Assembly (NCBI RefSeq): GCF_003182155.1 | Contig: NZ_QGTG01000014.1 | Span: 44,438-108,437 of the forward strand | DNA from: Chitinophaga sp. S165 | Lineage (GTDB): Bacteria; Bacteroidota; Bacteroidia; Chitinophagales; Chitinophagaceae | Direction of reading: 5' to 3' | Length of the DNA stretch: 64,000 nt | In this document: positions 17,423-27,501 of the stretch, in pieces | Layout of the letters: each line of letters begins with the position of its first letter | How positions within the stretch are numbered: position 1 is the stretch's first letter | Program-made: the position numbers and the translations under genes | The notes under the pieces: generated by a model | Seen by the model: the letters and a program-made list of their open reading frames with translations, nothing else | What the model was told of the DNA's origin: nothing | Database searches by the model: none

Positions 17423-18557
17423 TATCTACAAAATCATTAAACCATAATGGATTCGGCGTATAAGAACCGTCTGACTGACGTTGCAGGCTTTTCATCGGAA
17501 ATATCGGATTAACGAACCATATGCCTGTACCTGGTGCCACTTTTGCCGGTGCAGACTGACTGAGATATCCGTAAGTGGCAAGTACTACACCATACTTCCG
17601 GAAATACCTGTAATAGGTCTGCATAAAATGCGGCGGGAACCAGGCACGTGAAGCTAACAGTTCCGACCATTCTTCAGCGCTAACCTTCTCTGTATTCGCC
17701 TTGCTATACCACTCGTATAACTTCATGCCGGGCGGGTAGTTATATTTACGGGCAAAGGCAATACCAGCTTCACTACTGCCCAGTTCATCGGACACATGAC
17801 GATTATACAGACGGAACAGTGAATACTCCGGTACTATAATAGGTTTATCTGGCATAATGGAGCGGACAAACAGAAAAGCATTATCCATATCAAGTGAATC
17901 ACTGATGTGCAGATGGATAGCCAGCCCTTTGATACGGCTGTTTTCCTGCGCCAGCCTGATCAATCCCACTACACCTGGTTTTTGCTGTTGTTCTTTCTCA
18001 AACAGCGCGGGCAGTGAACCTACATACACATCCGGACGTGTCAATTTCTGATGTTTCTGATAATAAGGCTCTACCACTTCAATCAATAATCTTTCCATGA
18101 ATCTGACCAACGGCACCACTCCTTCCGCATTCAGCTGCAGGTCCTGTTCCATGGTTTCCAGGTTAGGCTCATTACCTAACTTGAACATATCTACGTAAGC
18201 TCCCACACGATCCAGTATAGCAGTGGCTGTCGCGAAATACTTTTTCTCTTCTGCAGAACCAGGCGCCGGTATTGGCAGTTTATATTTTTTGAAATCCCAG
18301 CGAAAACCAAAGGCTACTTTATACCCGGCTTTTTTAGCATCGATCAGCTTCTGTAAGCCTGGTTCGGTAGCAGGGTCCTTCTCCCCTCTAATATATTCAA
18401 AAATATAAGGAGTAGTACGTATCCATTCTACCGGTGTCTTCTTCAAATAAACCATATCAATGATCTCCGGGTCATGATTGAAATTAGCGCCTATTTCCTG
18501 CGCATATGTGCCGGCAGGCAATAACAGAATAAATGCTGTAAATATTTTTCCGAACAT
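17397..18557 (-). CDS. Secreted TIM-barrel glycoside hydrolase-like protein, clan GH-A features
   Basis: A 386-residue protein with signal peptide MFGKIFTAFILLLPAGTYAQ. Two features point to a retaining clan GH-A enzyme: FKLGNEPNLE with candidate acid/base E130 after Asn, and IIVPEYSLF with candidate nucleophile E244 about 114 residues later. I cannot place it in a named family; GH39- or GH79-like relatives are possible. It is 2 bp downstream of the GH43-like gene and overlaps the next sulfatase gene, so it belongs to the same transcript. Its substrate is probably the backbone or a side chain of the same sulfated glycan. Confidence 0.75.
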   Translation of the reverse strand: MFGKIFTAFILLLPAGTYAQEIGANFNHDPEIIDMVYLKKTPVEWIRTTPYIFEYIRGEKDPATEPGLQKLIDAKKAGYKVAFGFRWDFKKYKLPIPAPGSAEEKKYFATATAILDRVGAYVDMFKLGNEPNLETMEQDLQLNAEGVVPLVRFMERLLIEVVEPYYQKHQKLTRPDVYVGSLPALFEKEQQQKPGVVGLIRLAQENSRIKGLAIHLHISDSLDMDNAFLFVRSIMPDKPIIVPEYSLFRLYNRHVSDELGSSEAGIAFARKYNYPPGMKLYEWYSKANTEKVSAEEWSELLASRAWFPPHFMQTYYRYFRKYGVVLATYGYLSQSAPAKVAPGTGIWFVNPIFPMKSLQRQSDGSYTPNPLWFNDFVDIVNHGTKK

Positions 18558-18559
18558 AA

Positions 18560-19705
18560 TCAGTCTGATTTAAGAGCGTCATAAAACGTCGCCGCGCGAT
18601 CTGCATCCGGCCTTAATTTGCCATCTACCCATTTTACCGGCACAAGTCCAGGCCTGCATGTTACCGCGAACTTTGTACCCATGATCCCTCTCGGATTAAA
18701 AAAAGTTGTTGACCACCAATGCCCGTCAAGGTCTTTAAATATATTGTTATGACCACCCTGTAAGATAGCTGCATAACGCGGTCCGTAGGGACCGTAAATG
18801 TTACCAGCTTCTGCTACCACAACGTCATAACTATACAGGGAATCCTGCTTGTTCTTGTCATCCCGCAGGTATGAAAAAGTGTCATCTTTTTTCTTAACGG
18901 ACCAGATAGTTTGCAGCAGTTGATACCGGCCATCATGTTTAGTAATGAAAACACCTTCTATGTATGGTTCCGGTTGATAAGGCATTTCTTCCAGTCTGCG
19001 GAACGGCGCTGCTATATCACTGAGGTCGCCCTTCATTTTCGTTATAAAATGATTATGGCCTATCAGATATACCTCACCGTTATCATCCTCAAAAAGGCTG
19101 AGATCAATATTCGGGAAAATAGCTTTGTGCCTGTTCCCTTTAATATTCCTGTAAGGTCCTTCCGGTTTCCCTGAAATACTTTCCAGCACGAACGATCCCA
19201 TACCACCATTGAGGCAGGCTATCAGCAGCCATTTCTTTTTACTTTTGATGTAATGCAACTCCGGCGCCCAGACAGCGCGGTAAAATGAGTCGAGACGATC
19301 TTTGTTCGGCGACATTGCTCCGGGTTCCAGGGCTTTCCCCTTTTGCTGCCAGGCTGCAGCATCCTTGTCAAAACTCCAGATCCTTCCCATCGGCTCCCAA
19401 TGCTGCATATTTTTTGATCGCCACAAATACAGGCCGTCGTTATAATCCCAGCAATGCACACGACCTGCAGGAAACGTGCGTCCGGGTGTAGCCGTTGTAC
19501 CGGTCATATAATAATACCCGTCCGGGCCGGTCATCACGTAAGTATCCCGCATCCATTGGTCCATAACAGGAACAACAGATTCCGGTACTGTCAGCGAAGG
19601 ATCACCTACCGGTGCTGATGGGTTGCTATACTTAGGTGACTGTCCATAGGATACATGCGCAAGCAGGCATACAAGCCATGTGATCACATTACTTCGTTTA
19701 ATCAT
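18560..19705 (-). CDS. GH43-like five-bladed propeller glycosidase, exported
   Basis: A clan GH-F-like enzyme expected to act on arabinose-, xylose- or galactose-type residues. After a signal peptide (ITWLVCLLAHVSYGQ), the sequence shows the GH43-style landmarks in order: MRDTYVMTGPDGYYYMTGT (catalytic base region), FYRAVWAPELHYIKSKKKW, PYIEGVFITKHDGRYQLL (catalytic acid Glu) and GGHNNIFKDLDGHWW. It is weakly GH117-like as well, so the family number is not certain. I chose the ATG at 19705, directly before a clean signal peptide. The frame opens at 19738, where an ATGA would overlap the SusD stop and could allow coupling. Confidence 0.83.
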   Translation of the reverse strand: MIKRSNVITWLVCLLAHVSYGQSPKYSNPSAPVGDPSLTVPESVVPVMDQWMRDTYVMTGPDGYYYMTGTTATPGRTFPAGRVHCWDYNDGLYLWRSKNMQHWEPMGRIWSFDKDAAAWQQKGKALEPGAMSPNKDRLDSFYRAVWAPELHYIKSKKKWLLIACLNGGMGSFVLESISGKPEGPYRNIKGNRHKAIFPNIDLSLFEDDNGEVYLIGHNHFITKMKGDLSDIAAPFRRLEEMPYQPEPYIEGVFITKHDGRYQLLQTIWSVKKKDDTFSYLRDDKNKQDSLYSYDVVVAEAGNIYGPYGPRYAAILQGGHNNIFKDLDGHWWSTTFFNPRGIMGTKFAVTCRPGLVPVKWVDGKLRPDADRAATFYDALKSD

Positions 19706-19734
19706 TATGAATACTTCCTTTAGCTTACTATTGA

Positions 19735-21198
19735 TCAATAATCCGGGTTCTGCTTACATGCAGGGTTCGCATCAATTTCCGTCTGAGGTATCGGGAATAA
19801 TTTATGCTTATCGGCAGCAGCGGTAATACCCCTTGCCTTCGCCAATGAAATGAATTTGTCATGGCGAAGCAGATCTTCCCTTCTCAGTCCTTCGCTATAA
19901 AACTCCCACGCTCTTTCCCGGAGGATCAGGTCTCTGGTGATCTCCTTACTTGTAGCTTCCGCCAGTGTCAGGTTAACGATACCAGCTCTTTTTCTTACCT
20001 GATTGATCAGGTCCAGCGCTTCCTGTGTAGGGCCATTCACCTCATTCAGTGCTTCTGCACGGCTAAGCAATATATCAGCATACCGGATGATGGGCACATC
20101 GTTGCCACTATGGTTACCAACGGTAGCATTGTCCCAGTATTTCAGGCTCCTCACATTATCAGGTGTTGATAACAGATTGACCCAGTTATTAGCATTATTT
20201 ATATAGTGCCGCAGCAACAGGATGGACCGCTGGTCGTTGATGGTATCAAAAGTGTTGGTGAATGCGGAACGCATTCTGTATTGTGTGGCAAAATTAGCCA
20301 TAGAAGCTGTCCATACATAGGCAGGGATCTGCGCAGACGTTTTGAATCCCGGCGGTAAAGCACCGGCTGAATACCAGTTGCCAAAGCCGTCCTGATTACG
20401 GCAGGGATGTACCATGATCATTTCCTTATTGCCTTCGTTTTCTACGCGGAACAGATCCTGATAAGCAGGGAACAGCTGATAGTAACCCAAACCTATCACC
20501 TGCTGACAAGCATCAGCCGCTTTTTGCCACTGGCGGGTATTGAGATAGAATTTTGCCAGCACACTCCAGGCAGCACCTTTGTTGGCCCTTGCAAACGCCT
20601 CTTCTTTGCCGGGTTCAGGCAAGTCTGCAATAGCGGCTGTCAGCTCTGTTTCTAAAAAAGACTTCATCTCTTCATCCGTAGCCCTTGCCAGCAATGCTTC
20701 AGATGTGCTGGAAGTACGCAGCGGTACAGTACCAAACCATCTGTAGAGCAGGTCATATCCATATGCTCTCAGGAATCTGGCTTCGGCAGCATACGTTTTA
20801 CGGTTTGCATCCGACGTATTTACATTGCCGATATTTTCCAACACGATGTTCGCGTCCCGGATGGCACGGTAGGTAGGCGCCCATACATCCGCCTGTAAAG
20901 TTCCCAGCGACGCGTCCCATGTAAAATTGATCAGCTGCACCAGTGTGAGATTTTCTGCACCACCGGTATTATAACCGACATCTGTTGTTACTTCCGCATT
21001 ATTGATCAGATAGCGGCTGGGCGTTGGATTTTGTATACCCGCATAGGAAGAAAATAATACAGATCTGATCCCCTTTTCCGTTGTGAGTACATTGCCTGGC
21101 GCGAACTCTCCCGGAGGAGTGACATCCAGCGCTTTCTCACACGCAGTATGGGTCAGTATAGAAACGATCAGTAAAGACAGTATGATAAATTTTTGCAT
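19735..21198 (-). CDS. SusD-like outer-membrane glycan-binding lipoprotein (RagB/SusD family)
   Basis: This protein forms the lid over the SusC barrel and binds the ligand at the cell surface. The signal peptide MQKFIILSLLIVSILTHTAC ends in a lipobox. The N-terminal SusD domain is followed by TPR-like helices (AEARFLRAYGYDLLYRWFG) and the C-terminal SusD signature (PIIRYADILLSRAEALNEV, then RKRAGI and ILRERAWEFYSEGLRREDLLR). The end LFPIPQTEIDANPACKQNPDY is typical. I chose the ATG at 21198; the frame's first ATG at 21222 would overlap the SusC stop. It pairs with the SusC gene directly upstream. Confidence 0.96.
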   Translation of the reverse strand: MQKFIILSLLIVSILTHTACEKALDVTPPGEFAPGNVLTTEKGIRSVLFSSYAGIQNPTPSRYLINNAEVTTDVGYNTGGAENLTLVQLINFTWDASLGTLQADVWAPTYRAIRDANIVLENIGNVNTSDANRKTYAAEARFLRAYGYDLLYRWFGTVPLRTSSTSEALLARATDEEMKSFLETELTAAIADLPEPGKEEAFARANKGAAWSVLAKFYLNTRQWQKAADACQQVIGLGYYQLFPAYQDLFRVENEGNKEMIMVHPCRNQDGFGNWYSAGALPPGFKTSAQIPAYVWTASMANFATQYRMRSAFTNTFDTINDQRSILLLRHYINNANNWVNLLSTPDNVRSLKYWDNATVGNHSGNDVPIIRYADILLSRAEALNEVNGPTQEALDLINQVRKRAGIVNLTLAEATSKEITRDLILRERAWEFYSEGLRREDLLRHDKFISLAKARGITAAADKHKLFPIPQTEIDANPACKQNPDY

Positions 21199-21208
21199 AA
21201 AACCATTT

Positions 21209-24200
21209 TTAGAATTGAACATTTACCCCGAGTAAAAAGCTACGTGTCATCGGATAGGAGCTGTAATCTATTTTCAGAATATCATCACCAATAGAATTCA
21301 CTGCAGGATCAATTCCTGAGTATTTGGTGATGGTAAACAGATTTTGCCCGGTCACGTAAGCCTGTAACCCCTTTACCACTTTATTATGCAAGTTGAAATC
21401 GTAGCTGAGCCTTACCGACTGCAGGCGCAGGTAAGAGGCATCTTCCACGGTTTTTGAATTCACGGTCTGTTGTCCCTGAGATGTAGGATTTACAAATGAA
21501 GGATATTCGTTAGTCGGATTCTCCGGTGTCCACCGGTTCAGATAAGGCTTGGCCAGTTTATTCCTTCTGAAGCTGATAGGGAAATAACTGTCAATAGCAG
21601 CATTGTTCAGTACACTGCCGCCCTTTGCTCCTTCCAGGAATACGGACAGCGAAAGGTTTCTGAACGTGAAAGTATTGGTGACGCCGTAGGTAAAATCAGG
21701 TAAAGATTTACCCAGAATAACACGGTCATCCGCATTGATCTGTTTATTATTATCCAGGTCCCTGAACTTGAGATCTCCAGGTTTAACGCCTTCCGGTGCA
21801 TTGGAGAAATCATCATGTGTCTGCCATACGCCCAGCACTTCATATCCGTAATACGATCCAAGAGATACGCCAGGTTTGATGATACTCGCATTCGCAATAA
21901 AGCCAGCGCCACCAGTAAGGATCTGCGACAAAGGTCCCAGGCTCAATACCTTATTCTTCACCGTAGAGAGCACCATGCCCACGTTCCAGCCAAGTCCCCT
22001 TTTGCTGCGTAAGATATCGCCCGCAATATGCAGGTCTATCCCTGTATTTTTCATCCTTCCGATATTCTGTGTTTTTACACCGAAGCCGGTACTTAACGGT
22101 TGTGGCAGATCCAGCAACAGGTCCGAAGTACGTCTCTCATAATATTCAACAGAGCCAGTCAGGCGACTGTCGAACAGGGCAAAGTCAACGCCTATATCCG
22201 CCTGTTTCGCTGCTTCCCATTTCAGATCGGGATTGGCTACACGGGATGGCGCAAGTGACGTATAACGGTTTCCTCCGAATATAGCATCGCCACCACCCGA
22301 GAAAGTAGTGATATAAAGATAGTTGGCGATAGACTGGTTACCTATTACACCATAGCTAATCCTGAATTTCAGTTCATCAATAAAGCTGGCTCCTTTCAGG
22401 AAAGACTCTTCATGCATTTTCCAGGCAAATGCAGCGGAGGGGAAGTAACCAAAGCGGTTATTTGAACCGAATCTGGAAGATCCGTCAGCTCTGAAGCTGG
22501 CAGTGAGCAAATAACGGTCTTTGAAAATATAGTTGACACGTCCGAGAAAGGAAATGATCTTCGTAGAGGCCCTTCCGCTACCTATCTGGTTCAAGGCGCT
22601 GTTACCTGTACCTATCGCATTATAGGTAAGATCAGGTAATGCATATCCTCTGCCGTTACCGCCAAAAGAATTCGAACCAAAATGCTCAGAAGTAGCACCC
22701 GCCACCGCATTGATGACATGGTCCTTGCCAAAGTCCTTCTTATAATTCAGCGTAGCCTCTCCCATATAATAGTTCACATTACCGGTGTTAATGGAAGCGA
22801 TCCCGCCGGTGGGAGAACCCAGTATAGTAGTCGGGTCCAGCCAGGTATTCCGCTGGGTAATGTTCACATCACCCGATCCTCTCACTTTGAGCGAAAGGCC
22901 CGGCACGAAGAAATACTCGCCATATATAGACCCGAAAGTCCTGAAGCCATCACTGTTGGCATACTGACCATTCGCCAGGATCAGTGGGTGATCTATGGTG
23001 GTCATGAACGGCGAGCGATTGTAAGTGCCATCCGTATTATATACCGGATAGCTGGGATCATAATTGATAGCAGCATATAATGCACTGGCATTTTCATTCA
23101 CTCCTATCCCGACAGAATTGAAGTTGTCCCTTATATAAGAGGTGTTGAAGTTGACGCCAAATGCATACTTCTGCGCTACGCTGTTCTCGAGGTTAAATCT
23201 CGCCGTATATCTTTTTACTGATGAATTCTGTAACACGCCTTCCTGGTTGAAATAACCCAGGGAAGCGTAGAATCGTGTATTGTCCTTTCCACCGGAAACG
23301 GAAAGGTCATGGCTTTGTACATTAGCGGAACGGTACAGCTCCCGTTGCCAGTCTACATTGACCGGGTCATTAGTTACCCTTTCAGAAGCGACGCCTCCAC
23401 CATCATCGATAATAGCATTCAATACATCTTTATATTGCTGGCCGGTCAGCATCTCAAGTGAATTCGAAGCTTTCTGTACACCAAAATAAGTGCTGTAGTT
23501 AACGCTTAACTTCCCGCTCTTTCCCTTTTTGGTAGTGATCATTACCACACCGTTGGAGCCACGTGACCCGTAAATAGCGGTGGCGGAAGCGTCCTTTAAT
23601 ATTTCTATAGACTCAATGTCTGCCGGGTTCAGGCTATTCAGTGGGTTACGGGGATTGGGTGTTGCCACGAAGCCGGCGCCGCTGCCCGTTACCGGAGAAA
23701 GATTATTGACAGGCATCCCGTCAATGACATACAAGGGGTCATTCCCGGCCGTAATGGAGCTTGCTCCGCGGATCTTTACGCTCATGGCGCTACCCGGCTC
23801 TCCGCTTTTCTGGTATACCTGCACACCTGAGGCACGTCCCTGCAATGTCTGCTCGACGTTGATATTTGCACCCGGTGTAAGGTCCTTTGATTTTAATGAT
23901 ACGACAGCGCCGGTAACGTCCGACTTTTTTACTGTTCCATATCCGACTACTACAACCTCGCCCAGGTTCTCGTTCTTTAATTCCAGGGCGACATCCAGGA
24001 TACTTTTTTCTAATACAGGGATTTCTTTTGTAGTATAATCTACCAGGTAGAATAACAATACAGCTTTGTTACCAGGTACCTGGATAGAAAAGTTACCATT
24101 TGCATCAGTGGTGGTTCTGGTATTGCCCCCTTTCAACAATACTGTTACATTGGCCAGCGCGGTCCTCTTGTCGGCTGAAGTGACTGTCCCCCTGATAGTG

Positions 24201-24283
24201 CGTTGCTGGGCATTGGCCAGTAACGTAGAAAATAAAAGCAATTTGATCAGCAGCAAACGTGCGATTTTTGGAATTCTGTTCAT
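21209..24283 (-). CDS. SusC-like TonB-dependent outer-membrane transporter (first gene of the sulfated-glycan locus)
   Basis: A 1024-residue TonB-dependent transporter that carries oligosaccharides across the outer membrane. Order: signal peptide (about 1-25), carboxypeptidase-like regulatory domain (TIRGTVTSADKRTALANVTV), TonB-box-like region (GEVVVVGYGTVKKSDVTGAV), plug domain (PLYVIDGMPVNNL and ATAIYGSRGSNGVVMITTKK), then a 22-strand-type barrel ending in VNVQF. No N-terminal STN domain is present, so regulation is through the HTCS rather than a FecR system. It is the first gene of the operon running to 9032. Confidence 0.97.
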   Translation of the reverse strand: MNRIPKIARLLLIKLLLFSTLLANAQQRTIRGTVTSADKRTALANVTVLLKGGNTRTTTDANGNFSIQVPGNKAVLLFYLVDYTTKEIPVLEKSILDVALELKNENLGEVVVVGYGTVKKSDVTGAVVSLKSKDLTPGANINVEQTLQGRASGVQVYQKSGEPGSAMSVKIRGASSITAGNDPLYVIDGMPVNNLSPVTGSGAGFVATPNPRNPLNSLNPADIESIEILKDASATAIYGSRGSNGVVMITTKKGKSGKLSVNYSTYFGVQKASNSLEMLTGQQYKDVLNAIIDDGGGVASERVTNDPVNVDWQRELYRSANVQSHDLSVSGGKDNTRFYASLGYFNQEGVLQNSSVKRYTARFNLENSVAQKYAFGVNFNTSYIRDNFNSVGIGVNENASALYAAINYDPSYPVYNTDGTYNRSPFMTTIDHPLILANGQYANSDGFRTFGSIYGEYFFVPGLSLKVRGSGDVNITQRNTWLDPTTILGSPTGGIASINTGNVNYYMGEATLNYKKDFGKDHVINAVAGATSEHFGSNSFGGNGRGYALPDLTYNAIGTGNSALNQIGSGRASTKIISFLGRVNYIFKDRYLLTASFRADGSSRFGSNNRFGYFPSAAFAWKMHEESFLKGASFIDELKFRISYGVIGNQSIANYLYITTFSGGGDAIFGGNRYTSLAPSRVANPDLKWEAAKQADIGVDFALFDSRLTGSVEYYERRTSDLLLDLPQPLSTGFGVKTQNIGRMKNTGIDLHIAGDILRSKRGLGWNVGMVLSTVKNKVLSLGPLSQILTGGAGFIANASIIKPGVSLGSYYGYEVLGVWQTHDDFSNAPEGVKPGDLKFRDLDNNKQINADDRVILGKSLPDFTYGVTNTFTFRNLSLSVFLEGAKGGSVLNNAAIDSYFPISFRRNKLAKPYLNRWTPENPTNEYPSFVNPTSQGQQTVNSKTVEDASYLRLQSVRLSYDFNLHNKVVKGLQAYVTGQNLFTITKYSGIDPAVNSIGDDILKIDYSSYPMTRSFLLGVNVQF

Positions 24284-24615
24284 TAGATTATTGGTTTTAA
24301 GCGGGTAATGGCAAACCAGGATGCAGAAATGAGTGCCTGAGGATCGGTGGTGGAATTCCCCTCAGTCTTCCCGGAGTTCTGTGATATTGTGGCCGTAGGT
24401 GGTGTGGGCCAGGTGAGAAATGATGCACCAGGGGCATAAAGCCCTGGCAGCGTTTTTAAAAAACGTGACGTTCTCTTCATGACGGAATTTATATTGGCAG
24501 TATAAAGTACCGTTCATTACACCTTTAGGGCTATAATTTTTGTAGCAAAAAATGAGAAAAATGTAGTGGAGAAATGAGTAGAAAATTTATAACCAACTGG
24601 TTAATAATAATATAT
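24284..24615. other. Non-coding upstream region of the sulfated-glycan operon
   Basis: No convincing gene lies here. A 65-codon minus-strand frame (24283-24480) lacks any recognisable motif and is most likely 5' untranslated sequence of the SusC mRNA. The part at about 24540-24615 is very AT-rich and may contain the promoter; no clear TTTG/TAnnTTTG pair was found. Confidence 0.4.
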
Positions 24616-24647
24616 AAAAAAGCCAGCTCAATAGACATTGGGCTGGC
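24616..24647 (-). terminator. Rho-independent terminator of the M16/TlpA/SusCD operon
   Basis: Arms 24622-24632 and 24637-24647 pair over 11 bp (one G-U) around a 4-nt loop. On the minus strand the stem is followed by six T. It lies 40 bp after the stop of the M16 peptidase gene. Confidence 0.88.
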
Positions 24648-24687
24648 AGGTTTTCTCAGGGATATGGTCGGTTGTATAAATCCGGCG

Positions 24688-27501
24688 TTATGGCAGGCCG
24701 GCGGGCAGAAGCGTAAACTGCAGTATGTTCTTCTCTGTCAGATAAAGTTGAGCAGCCTGTTGCAATGCAGGTACCGTAACAGCATCCAGATTTTGTGATA
24801 CATGCTGTACTTCCAACAGGTCTTCGCCATTCTCTAATTGGCCACTCAGGTAACTAAGCCAGAAACTGTTGTCTTTAAGTGCCAGTTCAGTATTCCGGCG
24901 GGTAGATGCTTTCACTTTTTCAATTTCCCCTGTCAGTGCCCCGTCTTTCCGCAACGATGCCATTTCTTTTAGTACCAGCCCCGTCAGATGTGACACATTA
25001 GCCGGTGCACAGCCAAATGCAATGATGAAGGCGTAACGGTTCTTAGGGTACTTATTAAAAGAAAATTGCACAGAAGGACTATATACCTCACCTGCTGTCT
25101 CCCGGAGGCTTTGTAAAAGCCGGATCTGAAGGATCTGTCCCAGAGCATTCAGTACCTGGTTGTTCACCATACTATATGTATAATCACCACTTATGATCAT
25201 CCGAACCAAAGCCTTCTCCGCCGTACCCGCTTTTACCGTTTTCTCCAGCTTTCCCGCAGGTATATGAATACCCCGGTCTACAGCGGTCTCTTTCCTGCTT
25301 AAAGCCGGTAATGCGCCCAGGTATTGCTCCAGTAAAGGCTTAATACTGTCATTACTAAAACTGCCGGTAAAAACAAATGTAAAGGCGGAGGCATCTGCAA
25401 ACCGGTCTTTATAGATGTCATACGAACGCTGCAGGGAGATCCTTTCCAGCTTTGCAATACTTGGCGGTGCGTTCCGGTAGTTATAATTACCCATGGCGTA
25501 TGCCATCGTATCATTAAATATATTATTGGGATCTGCATAACGGCCCGGTAACGTTGAACGGGACCGGCTGACAATATTGTTGTATAACATGGTGTCTTTC
25601 CGTGGTTGTGTAAACCGCAGATATATCAGCTGTAAAGCAGTTTCCAGATCGCGTACTGAACAAACGCCCTGTATGCCCTGTGAGCGCATAGCAATATAGG
25701 GCGCCACTTCCGCTATCTTCCCGTTCAAGGCGGTGCTCAGTTGTATGGGGTTCAGATCCCCGATCCCCATGCTGCCAATGAGCTGGTCGGCGCTTGCAGC
25801 AGCATCATACAGGCTATCGTCATACACCGAGGTGCCGCCTGGTGCAAAAGCCCTGAACCTGATCTCATCATTTTTAAAGCTTGTAGGTTTAAGCACTACT
25901 TTTAATCCATTACTCAGGGTCAATTCCTGAACTGCTATCGCCGGATAATCTTTTGTCTCACTGATGGCGCCTTTTTGGGGTATGGCAGTCATCAATGAAT
26001 GTCGGGCCGTATCTTCTTTATAAATATCCAGCTTAATACCTCCTATCGTTGTCAGCCACACTGAAACAGTATCTATGCCCGGCAAACTGATATGATCTTT
26101 GTCTGGTGCAAGGATGAGTATATCGCGGTCAGTCTCTTTCAGATAAGTATTGGCAACTGCCTGGATATCGGCCAATGTAATAGCGGCTATTTTCGTTTTA
26201 GCAAAATCATGTTCCCAGCGCACGCCAGGTATAGCTTCTCCCGTCAGGAAATGACGCTGATACTCCTTAACAAAATTCAAAGAAGGCGTTTTATCCGTTT
26301 CGTTAAGAGCAGCTTCCATATTGCGGATGTATTGCTGTTTGGCTGTGGCCAGCTCTGTGGCGGTAAAACCAAATCGCCTCACTCTTTCCACGATAGACCA
26401 GGTTTGATGGAAGGCGGATGTCAGCTGGCCGTCTTTGGCTGTTACATTAAACTGAAAAGCATCAAGGTCGCCCATTACAGGTTGTATACCCATACCCGCA
26501 CTCACATACGCGGGATTCCGTTCGCGGCTGCTTTCCGTAAAACGCCGTGTATTCAGCAACTGGTTAAAAAGTGTCCGTTGCAGGAATGAAACATAATCAG
26601 CTTCTGTTCGTAGTGGTGTTGATTTATGTTTGATGAATATCTGCAGCTGCGTAGAAGTAGCTTCTTTATCAGTCACGATCAGGAACTGGTTCTTACCGGT
26701 AAGCGGGATGTCATACTGTGGCCGCGGCCGCGCATGAACCGGTTGTCTAAGTGTGCTGAAACTGGTTTTGATCATCTTTTCGATCGCGGTCACATTCACA
26801 TCTCCTACAACGATCAGTGCCTGCAGATCGGGGCGATACCAGTCGTCCAGGAACCGTTTAATTACAGGCCGTTTAAAGTGCAGCAGAATGCTGTCCAGAC
26901 CTATAGGCATACGCGTTGCATAACGCGAATTGTTCAGCAGCATAGGATAAAACTGGCGTGCCATCCGCTCATTTGCACTTTTACCCAACCGCTCTTCTTC
27001 CAGTACAATGCCACGTTCCTTTTCAATTTCCACTGGGTCCAGCGTGGCTTCCTGTGCCCAGTCGCGCATGATCTGCATCGCCATTTCCACCATGCCGTGA
27101 TCTTCTGAAGAAATAGGCAACTGGTAGACCGTTTCATTGAACGTAGTGTAGGCATTCAATTCGGCGCCAAACTGTATTCCCGCTTTCTGTAACTGGTTTA
27201 CAAGCTTGTTTTTCGGAAAATGTTTGGTACCGTTGAAGTTCATATGTTCCAGGAAATGTGCCAACCCACGTTGATCATCATCCTCCAATACAGAACCAAC
27301 CTTATTCACAAGGTAGAACTGTGCACGGCCGGGAGGCGTTTCGTTATGCCTTATGTAATAGGTAAAACCGTTTGCCAGCCGGCCGGTACGAACAGCAGGG
27401 TCCAGCGGAATTAACTGGGCCGTGGCGACCTGCTGTATGCACAGCAGGATCACAGCCATCATTGTAAAATATTTAATGTACATATCAGTTAACAGCATCA
27501 C
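24688..27501 (-). CDS. M16 (pitrilysin-family) zinc peptidase, exported
   Basis: A 937-residue, two-half M16 peptidase that degrades peptides or small proteins inside a closed chamber. After a signal peptide (MMAVILLCIQQVATAQ) the active half has the inverted zinc motif H82-F-L-E85-H86 in GLAHFLEHMNFNGT, with downstream Glu in the ENAYTTFNETVY-type helix region. The C-terminal half (from about 500) has the fold but no zinc motif, as usual. It is the last gene of the SusC-SusD-TlpA-TlpA-M16 operon. Its stop is followed by a terminator, and its first base coincides with the end of the upstream TlpA-like gene. A role in processing an imported peptide or protein ligand is inferred from this context. 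Confidence 0.95.
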   Translation of the reverse strand: MMLLTDMYIKYFTMMAVILLCIQQVATAQLIPLDPAVRTGRLANGFTYYIRHNETPPGRAQFYLVNKVGSVLEDDDQRGLAHFLEHMNFNGTKHFPKNKLVNQLQKAGIQFGAELNAYTTFNETVYQLPISSEDHGMVEMAMQIMRDWAQEATLDPVEIEKERGIVLEEERLGKSANERMARQFYPMLLNNSRYATRMPIGLDSILLHFKRPVIKRFLDDWYRPDLQALIVVGDVNVTAIEKMIKTSFSTLRQPVHARPRPQYDIPLTGKNQFLIVTDKEATSTQLQIFIKHKSTPLRTEADYVSFLQRTLFNQLLNTRRFTESSRERNPAYVSAGMGIQPVMGDLDAFQFNVTAKDGQLTSAFHQTWSIVERVRRFGFTATELATAKQQYIRNMEAALNETDKTPSLNFVKEYQRHFLTGEAIPGVRWEHDFAKTKIAAITLADIQAVANTYLKETDRDILILAPDKDHISLPGIDTVSVWLTTIGGIKLDIYKEDTARHSLMTAIPQKGAISETKDYPAIAVQELTLSNGLKVVLKPTSFKNDEIRFRAFAPGGTSVYDDSLYDAAASADQLIGSMGIGDLNPIQLSTALNGKIAEVAPYIAMRSQGIQGVCSVRDLETALQLIYLRFTQPRKDTMLYNNIVSRSRSTLPGRYADPNNIFNDTMAYAMGNYNYRNAPPSIAKLERISLQRSYDIYKDRFADASAFTFVFTGSFSNDSIKPLLEQYLGALPALSRKETAVDRGIHIPAGKLEKTVKAGTAEKALVRMIISGDYTYSMVNNQVLNALGQILQIRLLQSLRETAGEVYSPSVQFSFNKYPKNRYAFIIAFGCAPANVSHLTGLVLKEMASLRKDGALTGEIEKVKASTRRNTELALKDNSFWLSYLSGQLENGEDLLEVQHVSQNLDAVTVPALQQAAQLYLTEKNILQFTLLPAGLP

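Noticed and set aside
24283..24480. A 65-codon minus-strand frame just before the SusC gene
   Set aside because: No signal, motif or translation context, and Thr/Pro/Ser composition typical of leader sequence. Treated as 5' untranslated region.
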